A stretch of DNA of 40,493 nt from Zoogloea oleivorans (GTDB lineage: Bacteria > Pseudomonadota > Gammaproteobacteria > Burkholderiales > Rhodocyclaceae), in NCBI GenBank assembly GCA_030157785.1, contig JAOAUC010000050.1, forward strand, positions 1 through 40,493, written 5' to 3'. The first letter of the stretch is position 1. Each line of letters begins with the position of its first letter. Of this stretch, positions 16,046 through 24,090 are shown piece by piece. The notes under the pieces are model-generated. The model ran no database searches, was not told the origin of the DNA, and saw only the letters and a program-made list of their open reading frames with translations. A program made the position numbers and the translations under genes.

Positions 16046-17362
16046 TCACCAGCAAAGACCTTCGACATCGCCCTTAAGCTTGATCGAAGCCGGCAGACTG
16101 ACCAGATCGAGCACCTTCTGATCCGCACGCACCAGACCGACAAGAGCTTCCGCCACCTCCTTGCCGGACAGGCCAAGCACCAGCACTTCGGACTCAGCCA
16201 CGACCTGCTCGATCTCCGGCTTCAGCAACTCGCCGATGTGCGGGACATGGCGCTCGATGAAGCTTTTGTTGGCGCCCAGAAGACGGGACAGATGCACTTC
16301 CGGATCGTAGATGGAGAGCTGCATGCCCTTGCCGAGCAGTTGCTCAGCCAGCGAAACCAGCGGGCTTTCACGCAGGTCATCGGTACCGGTCTTGAAGGAC
16401 AGGCCGATGAAGCCGATCTTGCGCTTGCCGGTCTCCAGGATCTTCTGCACGGCCAGATCCACATGGCTGCGATTGGACTGCATGATGCCGGCGAGCATCG
16501 GGATTTCCACGTCGTGCTTCTTGGCCAGATAGGTCGTGGCACGCAGATCCTTGGGCAGGCAGGAGCCACCGAAGGCGAAGCCGGGCTTCAGGTAGGCCGG
16601 GGAAATATTGAGCTGCTTGTCCTGGCAGACCAGATCCATGACCTCGAAGGGATTCACGCCGAGGGCTTCGCACAGGCGCGCAGTCTCGTTGGCGAAGGTG
16701 ATCTTGAGAGCGTGGAAGTTGTTGCAGCAGTACTTCATCATCTCGGCCGAACGCACCGAGGTTTGCAGGAAGTTGCACGGCAGGTGGCCGAACAGCTCCT
16801 TCAGGCGATCGATCGGGTAGTCGTGATTGGCACCGACCACCGTGAACGGCGGCTTGTCGTAGTCACGAATCGAGGACCCTTCACGCAGGAACTCGGGCTG
16901 GAAGCACAGGTGGAAGCCTTCCCCGTCCTTCTTGCCGGAGCCAGCTTCGATGATCGGACGCAGCACGTCTTCCACAGTGCCCGGCACCAGGGTCGAACGA
17001 AACACCACCACGTGCGGTGCAGATTTCTCGCGAATCGCCAGTGCCATGCTTTCGGCCAGACGCAGCACGGCGCCCTGATCCTGGCTGCCGTTGGCGGCAG
17101 ACGGCGTACCCACGCAGACAAGGGAGATGTCGCTGTTCATGACCGCATGCAGCGTGTCGGTGGTGACCGTGACGCGGCCATTTGCCACCACGCTCTTCAT
17201 CAGGTCGACCATGCCTTCTTCAACAACCGGGGTCTTGCCCTCGCGGATCAGGTCAAGCTTGTTGCTGTCGATATCGACACCGATCACTTCGTGACCATCA
17301 CGGGCCAGACAGGCGAGCGATACAGCGCCAACGTAACCCAGGCCAAAAATGCTGATCTTCAT
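16046..17362 (-). CDS. UDP/GDP-sugar dehydrogenase, GDP-mannose 6-dehydrogenase (AlgD) type
   Basis: A 438-residue NAD-dependent dehydrogenase. It carries the Rossmann motif GLGYVG at residues 7-12 and the catalytic Cys268 in FGGSCLPKD. The sequence resembles AlgD more than UDP-glucose dehydrogenase, including RDGHEVIGVDIDSNKLDLI, FQPEFLREGSSIRDYDKPP and ARLCEALGVNPFEVMDLVCQD. The expected reaction is a four-electron oxidation of GDP-mannose to GDP-mannuronate. This would supply uronic acid residues to the exopolysaccharide and make it acidic. Its ATG overlaps the stop of the upstream glycosyltransferase by 4 bp, so translation is probably coupled. UDP-sugar specificity is not excluded. Confidence 0.92.
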   Translation of the reverse strand: MKISIFGLGYVGAVSLACLARDGHEVIGVDIDSNKLDLIREGKTPVVEEGMVDLMKSVVANGRVTVTTDTLHAVMNSDISLVCVGTPSAANGSQDQGAVLRLAESMALAIREKSAPHVVVFRSTLVPGTVEDVLRPIIEAGSGKKDGEGFHLCFQPEFLREGSSIRDYDKPPFTVVGANHDYPIDRLKELFGHLPCNFLQTSVRSAEMMKYCCNNFHALKITFANETARLCEALGVNPFEVMDLVCQDKQLNISPAYLKPGFAFGGSCLPKDLRATTYLAKKHDVEIPMLAGIMQSNRSHVDLAVQKILETGKRKIGFIGLSFKTGTDDLRESPLVSLAEQLLGKGMQLSIYDPEVHLSRLLGANKSFIERHVPHIGELLKPEIEQVVAESEVLVLGLSGKEVAEALVGLVRADQKVLDLVSLPASIKLKGDVEGLCW

Positions 17363-18573
17363 TTACGTTTTCCCTTGTTTTTCTGAAACTGTTTGACGCA
17401 TCGCTCGATGATTCCATCGAGGCGCTCCATGGATCGCGGCCATGCGTGATGGCTCAACATGCGCGCCCTGCCGGCTTCTGCCAGCCGCTGCCGTTCCGCC
17501 GGATTCGAGGTGATGCGAAGAATTTCGCGAGCATAGGCCTCCGGCGTATCAGCGACGAGGAAATGCTTCTCGGATTGCGCGTCAACGCCACCCGCTGCGA
17601 TGGTGCTGGTGACAACCGGCACGCCCATCGCCATCGCTTCGAGGATCTTGTTCTGCGTTCCCCGGGCAATGTTGAGCGGCGCCACCATCAGTGCCGAGCT
17701 GCGCACATAAGGGCGCACGTCCGGCACCGAGCCTGTCACCGTCACACCGTCCAGCTCGCCGAGCTTGCGCACCGCCGGCGTCGGATCGGCCCCGACGATG
17801 AGGAGCTTCATTTGCGGGCGGGCAGCCTTGATCAACGGCCAGATCTGCTCGCAGAAGCGGAACATGCATTCCTGGTTCGGGTAATAGTCCATCCGGCCGA
17901 TGAAGCTGATCGTATCCGGATCGTAGGGCGAACCATCGGGACTGAAGAAACCGGCATCCACCCCGTTGGGAAACCAGTCGGTCTTGAGGCCGGTTTTGTA
18001 GCCGTCCAGTGTTTCCCACTCGGCCCGCGTGGTGGCCGTGCCCATATCGAACTTCTTCGCCAGACGCTTCTCGGCGGCGAGCATCTTGGTGCCTTCAAGC
18101 CGATAGCCGAGAGACAGTGGGAAAGGCTTGTAATTGGCGTACTCCAGCCACTTCTGGGAGTCCATGTCGCCGTAGTCCAGAATTTTGGGCACATCGGTGA
18201 CGTGCTCGACGTACTGGGCGACGGAAGAGCAATGGACGAAGATCAGATCCCACTTCTGGGTCGCGAGCAGATGATCGACCTTGCCCTTCAGCTCCGGCGA
18301 ATAGAAAAAGCCCATCGACGACGGGGTAAGCAGCGGCAGCCGGGCCACCATTCGCGCAGCCTGGATTGGATTCTTGACCATGCCGATCTCGAAAGCGGCG
18401 CAATGCGGTGCAATGCCCCTACCCTCCTCGGCTTCCGCCGGCGCACGCGCCAGCGAGCACACGGTGACCTTGTGCCCCTTTTCCGTCAGGTGGCGGATCA
18501 TGTTGAAAGGACGGATCTTTCCACCCCGTTTCGGGGGGAACGGAAAACGGTGACAGACGTAGAGAATGTTCAT
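17359..18573 (-). CDS. Glycosyltransferase, XrtA/PEP-CTERM system-associated (Stp1 type)
   Basis: A 404-residue GT-B glycosyltransferase. It begins MNILYVCHRFPFPPKRGGKI, the N-terminus of the TIGR03087 sugar-transferase family that occurs with exosortase A. The C-terminal half shows SFIGRMDYYPNQE, the LLIVGADPTPAVRKL turn, APLNIARGTQNKILEAMAMG and a PVVTS tail of the donor site. The role is to add one sugar during assembly of the lipid-linked repeat unit on the cytoplasmic face. It overlaps the upstream asparagine-synthetase-like gene by 4 bp and the downstream dehydrogenase gene by 4 bp. Confidence 0.9.
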   Translation of the reverse strand: MNILYVCHRFPFPPKRGGKIRPFNMIRHLTEKGHKVTVCSLARAPAEAEEGRGIAPHCAAFEIGMVKNPIQAARMVARLPLLTPSSMGFFYSPELKGKVDHLLATQKWDLIFVHCSSVAQYVEHVTDVPKILDYGDMDSQKWLEYANYKPFPLSLGYRLEGTKMLAAEKRLAKKFDMGTATTRAEWETLDGYKTGLKTDWFPNGVDAGFFSPDGSPYDPDTISFIGRMDYYPNQECMFRFCEQIWPLIKAARPQMKLLIVGADPTPAVRKLGELDGVTVTGSVPDVRPYVRSSALMVAPLNIARGTQNKILEAMAMGVPVVTSTIAAGGVDAQSEKHFLVADTPEAYAREILRITSNPAERQRLAEAGRARMLSHHAWPRSMERLDGIIERCVKQFQKNKGKRK

Positions 18574-20495
18574 TTGACGTAGCTCTTCAGCTCGGCCGCG
18601 ACATCATCGGGCTCGCGCCGATCGAGGTAGATCCGGCTCCAGATTTCCAGGTTCATCAGCGACAGCAACGAATCCGTACCATCGGAACGGTTGGACTCAT
18701 GATCGGCCATCAGGCGGGCAATGACGTCGTGGCGGAAGAGTCCGCGCTGCGCAACGGTCTCCTTCGACAGCAGCTGACGCAGCACCGGCGCAAGATCGCG
18801 CTTCAGCCATGCGCCCATCGGGGTGCCGAAACCGCGCTTCTTGCGGTCAAGGATGTCGGGCGGCAGCAGATCGGACAGGCTCTCCTTCATCAGGTGCTTG
18901 AGGCGACCGCCACGCACCTTGAGCGACGCCGGGATCGACGCGGCAAGCTCCACCAACTCGTGGTCAAGCAAGGGCACCCGGCATTCGAGCGACACCGCCA
19001 TGCTCATCTTGTCGGTGAGCATCAGCAGATCGTCCGGTAGCTGGGTTTCCGCGTCCACCGCGAACATGCGGTTAAGCTCATCGGTGTTGCCAGCGCTGGC
19101 GAAAGCCTGAGCCAGAGGGTCAACGCCTCCCCGACCGCCATCGAGCAACAATTCCGAAACCGCTTCGCGCCCGAGCACCTGCAGATAACTGCGATAACGG
19201 TCGTCCGGATTCATTTCAGCCGAGGCGATGAAGCCCTTGGCCAGACGCAGCGTATTGAGCAGGCCCGAGTGGCGGTCGCTGGGCAGGCGATTAGCCACCG
19301 CCGCCGCCACGCTGCGCACAAAACCCGGCAAACGATGGAAACGCTCGGCGTAATGACCGCCCAGGTAACGCCGGTAGCCACCGAAGAGCTCGTCGCCGCC
19401 TACGCCGGAGAGGATCACCTTGACGTCCTGACGGGCGAACTCGGACACCAGAAAAGTCGTGATAAAGGCCGTGTCGGCAATCGGCTCGTCCATGTGCCAC
19501 AGCAGCTTGGGCAGCAGCGAAACCACGTCCGGCTTGACGACGATTTCCCGGTGCTGGGTGCCGAACATCTTGGCCACCTGGGCCGCGTAAGGCAGTTCGT
19601 TGTAGAGCGTTTCCGCCTCGCCACCCTCGAAACCGATGGCGTAGGTGCGGATCGGATGATCCGAATGGCGCGCCATGAAGCCGACCACCGCACTCGAATC
19701 CACACCACCGGACAGGAAGGCGCCTATGGGTACATCGCTGACCATCTGCATGCGCACAGACTCCTCGAGCCGGGCGCGAATGCGCGACACCCACTCGGCT
19801 TCGGAGACCGAATGCTCAATGGCCGTCGGCAGACGCCAGTAGCGCCATTCCTTGACCTGCCCGTTCTCGATGGCCAACAGGGTTGCCGGCGGCAGCTTGC
19901 GGATGCCCTTCAGCATGGAGCCGGGCGCTGCCACGTAACCCAGGTGCAGGTAGCTCGACAACTGCTCGCGGTCGAGTTCTGCGCTAACGCCCGGCAGGGC
20001 CAGCAAAGCCTTGGCTTCGGTGGCGAAGGCCAGGCGCTTGGCGTCTTGCAGGATGTACAGGGGCTTTACGCCGATGCGGTCGCGGCCGATCAGCAGCCGG
20101 TTGCGGCGCCGGTCCCACAGGGCAAAGTCGAACATGCCGTTGAGACGATGGACGAATTCATCGCCAAAGGCCGCGTAGGCATGGAGCAACACTTCGCTGT
20201 CCGAGCCCGTCTTGAAGCGGAAGCCCAGGCCCTGAAGCTCGGCGCGCAGTTCGCGAAAGTTGTAGATCTCGCCATTGCACACCAGCCACAGACTGTCGTC
20301 GGCGTTGGAAATGGGTTGATGGCCGCCGGCCAGGTCGATGATCGACAGGCGGCGCATGGCGATGCCGCAGGGCCCGTCGATGTACTGGCCCTCGTCGTCC
20401 GGGCCGCGATGCACGGTCCGGTCGCCCATGGCCGTAAGCATGGCGGGTTCAACCCGCTGACCGTCAAATCGGAAAAGTCCGTGAATGCCACACAC
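18570..20495 (-). CDS. Asparagine synthetase B-like amidotransferase (first paralogue)
   Basis: A 641-residue class II amidotransferase. The N-terminal glutaminase domain starts MCGIHGLF with the Cys2 nucleophile and contains HRGPDDEG, CNGEIYNF and the GSDSEV loop. The synthetase domain has the PP-loop SGGVDSSAVVGF near residue 262 and GVGGDELFGGYRRY. Length and layout fit AsnB, but its setting between two glycosyltransferases favours amidation of a sugar uronate over asparagine supply. The start is GTG at 20495, which places the nucleophile correctly as residue 2. It overlaps the next gene by 4 bp and follows the TIGR04063-type glycosyltransferase by 9 bp. Confidence 0.92.
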   Translation of the reverse strand: MCGIHGLFRFDGQRVEPAMLTAMGDRTVHRGPDDEGQYIDGPCGIAMRRLSIIDLAGGHQPISNADDSLWLVCNGEIYNFRELRAELQGLGFRFKTGSDSEVLLHAYAAFGDEFVHRLNGMFDFALWDRRRNRLLIGRDRIGVKPLYILQDAKRLAFATEAKALLALPGVSAELDREQLSSYLHLGYVAAPGSMLKGIRKLPPATLLAIENGQVKEWRYWRLPTAIEHSVSEAEWVSRIRARLEESVRMQMVSDVPIGAFLSGGVDSSAVVGFMARHSDHPIRTYAIGFEGGEAETLYNELPYAAQVAKMFGTQHREIVVKPDVVSLLPKLLWHMDEPIADTAFITTFLVSEFARQDVKVILSGVGGDELFGGYRRYLGGHYAERFHRLPGFVRSVAAAVANRLPSDRHSGLLNTLRLAKGFIASAEMNPDDRYRSYLQVLGREAVSELLLDGGRGGVDPLAQAFASAGNTDELNRMFAVDAETQLPDDLLMLTDKMSMAVSLECRVPLLDHELVELAASIPASLKVRGGRLKHLMKESLSDLLPPDILDRKKRGFGTPMGAWLKRDLAPVLRQLLSKETVAQRGLFRHDVIARLMADHESNRSDGTDSLLSLMNLEIWSRIYLDRREPDDVAAELKSYVK

Positions 20496-20504
20496 GTTGC
20501 AACC

Positions 20505-21716
20505 TCAGAAAGTAAGAACGCGGCCGCGGCTGGCCAGGGCACGCCGATAGACTTCGCGGTAACGGGAAACGCTGTTCGCCCAAGTGCGCTCCACCTCGAC
20601 GAAACGTCGGGCTTCTGCACGCACGGCGGGCCACAAATCGCGTCGGGAGAGCACATCGTCGATGGACTTTGCCAAGGCATCCACATCGCCAGCACGGAAC
20701 AGGAAACCGGTTTCACCGTGGCGGATGAGCTCCTTGTGGCCGCCCACATCGGAGGCCACAAACATGCGCCCCTGGGCCATGGCTTCCAGCGGCTTGAGCG
20801 GCGTGACCAGTTCGGTCAGGCGGATCGGCAGACGCGGGTAGGCCAGCACGTCGATCAACTCGTAATAGCGTTGAACCTCGGCGTGAGGCACGCGGCCGGT
20901 GAAAATGACCCGATCCGTGAGCCCCAGGCGGGCCACCTGTGCCTTCAGGTTGGCATCCTGCGGACCACCGCCAACCAGCAGCACGCGCAACTCGGGGTGC
21001 GCTGGCACCAGCTTGTGAGCAGCATCGATCAGAAGGTCGAGGCCTTCGTAACCGTAGAAGGAACCGGCAAAACCCAGCACCGTCTTGCCATCAAGGCCGA
21101 GGGCCGTGCGCAGCGCCGGATCGGGCTCGGCACCGAAGGCGAAGGTGGTGACATCGACGGCATTGGGTATTACCGTAACCCGCTCGTCAGGCACACCACG
21201 CGACTGAATATCCTTCCGCAGCCCCTCGCAAATCGTCGTCACCTGATCAGCCCGGCGCAGCGCAAAGCTCTCGAGTCCGCGGGAAATCCGGTAGCGCAGG
21301 CTGCCTTCGCTGGTCGTGCCGTGATCGACGGCGGCGTCCTCCCAGGAGGCGCGCATCTCGTACACCACCGGAATCTTGTGCTTGCGACCGACCCACAGAG
21401 CCGGCAGCGCATTGAGCACCGGAGAGTGGGGATGAATGATGTCGGGCTTGATCTCGCGCACCAGTTCGTCGAGCCGGGCGGCGGTAAGGCGCATCTGCGC
21501 CACCAGACCATCCTGCTCGGTACTCGGAGTGCGATAAAACGTCCAGCCGTCGGCCTCCTCCTTCAGCGCCGTGCCGACGCCCTGCTTCGGCGTCGTGACG
21601 TGAAAGGTCTCCCAGCCCAGCTTGCGCTGCTCACGCAGGATGGATGCCGTGCGGAAGGTATAACCGCTGTGCAGCGGCAGGGAATGATCGAGAACGTGAA
21701 GAACCCGCAGCGTCAT
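20505..21716 (-). CDS. Glycosyltransferase, exosortase A system-associated (TIGR04063 type)
   Basis: A 403-residue GT-B enzyme. It opens with MTLRVLHVLDHSLPLHSGYT, the hallmark N-terminus of this exosortase A-associated family. Later blocks include DIIHPHSPVLNALPALW, GFAGSFYGYEGLDLL, LLVGGGPQDANL and a C-terminal RLTELVTPLKPLEAMAQGR, which corresponds to the donor-binding EX7E region. It probably extends the repeat unit. The ATG overlaps the stop codon of the upstream amidotransferase by 4 bp. It therefore lies between two paralogous asparagine-synthetase-like genes. Confidence 0.92.
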   Translation of the reverse strand: MTLRVLHVLDHSLPLHSGYTFRTASILREQRKLGWETFHVTTPKQGVGTALKEEADGWTFYRTPSTEQDGLVAQMRLTAARLDELVREIKPDIIHPHSPVLNALPALWVGRKHKIPVVYEMRASWEDAAVDHGTTSEGSLRYRISRGLESFALRRADQVTTICEGLRKDIQSRGVPDERVTVIPNAVDVTTFAFGAEPDPALRTALGLDGKTVLGFAGSFYGYEGLDLLIDAAHKLVPAHPELRVLLVGGGPQDANLKAQVARLGLTDRVIFTGRVPHAEVQRYYELIDVLAYPRLPIRLTELVTPLKPLEAMAQGRMFVASDVGGHKELIRHGETGFLFRAGDVDALAKSIDDVLSRRDLWPAVRAEARRFVEVERTWANSVSRYREVYRRALASRGRVLTF

Positions 21717-23638
21717 GCAACCCTCGCGATCGGCGAGGTTTGGGCACCCAACTGGCTGTTGCGCAGAAAGGCTTCAAACATGAGCAAGGTCCACAAGGGC
21801 GCGCTGCAATCCCGCGCACCACTCTGGTGGGCGTCGACCAGATGCTGGAGATAGTCACGGTTGAAGAGCCCGGTGCTGGCCAGGGTTTCGCCGAGCAAAG
21901 CCTTTTGCACCCGATCTTTCAGCGGGCCGCGGAACCAGCGCGCCAGGGGCACCGAAAAGCCCATCTTCGGGCGATACAGCACATCGTTCGGCAACATCGG
22001 CTCCAGGGCTTTCTTGAAGATGAACTTGCCCTCCTGCCCATTTATCTTGAGGTTGGTAGGCAGGCTGGCGAGCCATTCGACCAGCGGATGGTCCATCAGC
22101 GGCTCGCGAACCTCGAGGGAATGGGCCATGCTGGCCCGGTCCACCTTGGTATTGATGTCGCCAACCAGGTAGGTCTTGATGTCGAGGTACTGGACAAGGG
22201 CCAGATCATCATCCGTGCCGGCCTTGGCTGCATGGCGACGGAACACCTCGAGGGCGTTGTAGCCCCCCAGTTGACTACGGAAGCTCGACGAAAACAGCTG
22301 GCGACGCATGTCGTCCCGCAGGATCGACACAGAATGGAAGTAGGCCTGAACGGAATCCCGGGCCAGGGCCTGGAAGGTGGTCTTGGCGCGGAACACTCGC
22401 GGTGCCCAGTCTGCCTTGGGATAAAGCCGGCCAAGCAGGCCGAAAACCGGCTTGCGCACCGCGTGCGGCAGGCCGCCGCGCATCTTTTCTTCCATCATGT
22501 GGAAGCGATAGCGGCGATAGCCGCCCATGTTTTCGTCGCCACCGTCACCCGACAGGGCCACGGTAACGTGCTTGCGCGCCAGCTGACAGACCCGGTAGGT
22601 CGGGATCGCTGAGCTGTCGGCATAAGGCTCGTCGTACAGGGCCGCCAGGGTATCGATCAAGTCGAAATCATCGGACTTGACCGTTTCTACCCGGTGATTT
22701 GTGTGGTAGCGGTCAGCCACCATCTGCGCAAACGCAGATTCATTGAAGGCCGGATCGTCAAAAGCGATCGAGCAGGTGTTCACCGGCTCCGGGGAGATGC
22801 CAGCCATGGCCGCAACCACTGCGCTCGAATCCACGCCCCCCGACAGGAAGGCGCCCAGCGGCACTTCGGCAACCATGCGCATGCGCACCGACTCGCGCAG
22901 CCGCTCGACAAGCTCGGCCGACGCGTCGGCGATGCTCATGTGGTTGTCGAGGCTGAAATTCACATCCCAGTATTGCTTGGGCTCCGGCAGGGGCTGGCCA
23001 TGGCGAATGGTCAGCGAAAAGCCGGGCTCCAGCTTGCGGGCACCGGCGAAGATGGTCCGCGGCTCGGCCACATAGCCCAGTGCGAAGTATTCTTCGATAG
23101 CGTGCGGGTCCATGGTCTTGTCGAGACCCGGATGCTGCATCAGCACCTTCAGCTCGGAACCGAACATCAGCGTGCCGTCACGAAGCACCGCGTAATACAT
23201 GGGCTTCACGCCCATCCGGTCACGGGCCATGAAGAAAGTCTGGCGGTTGCGGTCCCACAGGGCAAAGGCAAACATGCCGCGGAAGCGCTTGACGCACTCC
23301 TCGCCCCAGGACTCCCAGGCGTGGACGATGACTTCGGTATCGCTGCGGGTATGGAACTGGTGACCGAGGGCCGTGAGCTCGGGAATCAGCTCCTGGTAGG
23401 TGTAGATCTCGCCAGTGAAGACCACCACCACGGAGCCATCTTCATTGAAGAGCGGCTGCTGGCCGGTCGAGATGTCGATAATGGACAAGCGACGGTGACC
23501 AAGGGCGACACCCGGTTCGAAGTGATAGCCCCCTTCGTCCGGCCCGCGGTGCAACTGACTGTCGTTCATGCGCTGCATCAGCTCGCGCGAGAACATCTCT
23601 TTGCTTCTTGTAGCGAAAAGCCCGGCAATGCCGCACAT
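21713..23638 (-). CDS. XrtA/PEP-CTERM system amidotransferase (asparagine synthetase family, second paralogue)
   Basis: A 641-residue class II amidotransferase of the kind tied to exosortase A loci (TIGR03108). The glutaminase domain has Cys2 in MCGIAGLF, then HRGPDEGG, TGEIYTYQEL and RSDTEV. The synthetase domain has FLSGGVDSSAVVAAMAG and LSGDGGDENMGGYRRYRF, where the usual DELF is DENM as in this subfamily. It is expected to transfer ammonia from glutamine to an activated carboxylate, perhaps on a sugar. An AAGG site lies nine bases before the ATG. It is the first gene after a 452-bp gap and may have its own promoter there. Confidence 0.93.
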   Translation of the reverse strand: MCGIAGLFATRSKEMFSRELMQRMNDSQLHRGPDEGGYHFEPGVALGHRRLSIIDISTGQQPLFNEDGSVVVVFTGEIYTYQELIPELTALGHQFHTRSDTEVIVHAWESWGEECVKRFRGMFAFALWDRNRQTFFMARDRMGVKPMYYAVLRDGTLMFGSELKVLMQHPGLDKTMDPHAIEEYFALGYVAEPRTIFAGARKLEPGFSLTIRHGQPLPEPKQYWDVNFSLDNHMSIADASAELVERLRESVRMRMVAEVPLGAFLSGGVDSSAVVAAMAGISPEPVNTCSIAFDDPAFNESAFAQMVADRYHTNHRVETVKSDDFDLIDTLAALYDEPYADSSAIPTYRVCQLARKHVTVALSGDGGDENMGGYRRYRFHMMEEKMRGGLPHAVRKPVFGLLGRLYPKADWAPRVFRAKTTFQALARDSVQAYFHSVSILRDDMRRQLFSSSFRSQLGGYNALEVFRRHAAKAGTDDDLALVQYLDIKTYLVGDINTKVDRASMAHSLEVREPLMDHPLVEWLASLPTNLKINGQEGKFIFKKALEPMLPNDVLYRPKMGFSVPLARWFRGPLKDRVQKALLGETLASTGLFNRDYLQHLVDAHQSGARDCSAPLWTLLMFEAFLRNSQLGAQTSPIARVA

Positions 23639-24090
23639 AGTTTCTTACCTTTTAACAGTCGCCTTGCCGGGACAAATACGCCGTCAGGACCACAGTGCTC
23701 TTACTTCCGTACATCGCCAGCGATAACTTGCCTGGAGAGCGGTACACACCGGTTTCGGAGCACGTTCTGGATAGTTTTTGTGGTTGCGAGAATAGGACAA
23801 AACAGTCGAACCGGGGCATGACCTTCGGCACACACCGCCGCGTTATCCAGCCTTCGCAGGCCGCCGACAAGCAAGCGCAGCCCGCTTCTTGAGCAATGCC
23901 GCCAAAAAAGCCGATAAGGCGTAAAAAAGCAACGCGAAAAATGCACAGGGAATTGCTGCAGCGCCGCGCATTCTACCTCTGCCTGCCTTACCGCCGAACG
24001 GTCGGCAACATCACTTTTTGTTAGATGTGTCACCAACTGCGGCAATCAAGAATTCTCGATCCCCTGCCCGATCAGGGCAGGGGTGTTTCA
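23639..24090. other. Gene-free gap inside the exopolysaccharide locus
   Basis: This 452-bp stretch separates xrtA from the amidotransferase gene. The best open frame (23701-24045, minus) shows no family features and a composition typical of non-coding sequence. Visible items are a GC-rich hairpin just after xrtA (24061-24083), an AGAATTCT palindrome inside an imperfect 14-bp one (24046-24059), and three A-tracts at 23904-23909, 23923-23928 and 23937-23941. I found no sigma54 GG-N10-GC element and only weak sigma70 candidates. It probably contains a terminator or attenuator and the promoter of the second half of the locus. Confidence 0.5.
24061..24083 (-). terminator. Stable hairpin immediately after xrtA
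   Basis: CCCCTGCCC and GGGCAGGGG form a perfect 9-bp stem around the loop GATCA, 7 bp past the xrtA stop codon. No T-run follows on the minus strand (ATCGAGAATT), so it may slow or protect the transcript end rather than act as a classical terminator. Confidence 0.45.

Noticed and set aside
14906..17386. Plus-strand open frame of 826 codons antisense to a glycosyltransferase and the sugar dehydrogenase
   Set aside because: Same type of shadow frame. The minus-strand genes have catalytic motifs, good start sites and coupled junctions.
19269..21854. Very long plus-strand open frame antisense to the asparagine-synthetase-like and glycosyltransferase genes (861 codons)
   Set aside because: It is the mirror of strong minus-strand coding in GC-rich DNA. 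The translation is rich in His, Arg and Gln, shows no domain, and spans two real genes and their junctions.
23701..24045. 114-codon minus-strand frame in the gap after xrtA
   Set aside because: No motif, no good ribosome-binding site, and Cys/Arg-rich sequence as expected from non-coding GC-rich DNA.
23639..24090. Search for a sigma54 promoter that would link this half of the locus to PrsR-type control
   Set aside because: No TGGCAC-N5-TTGC-like element was found on the minus strand of the gap.
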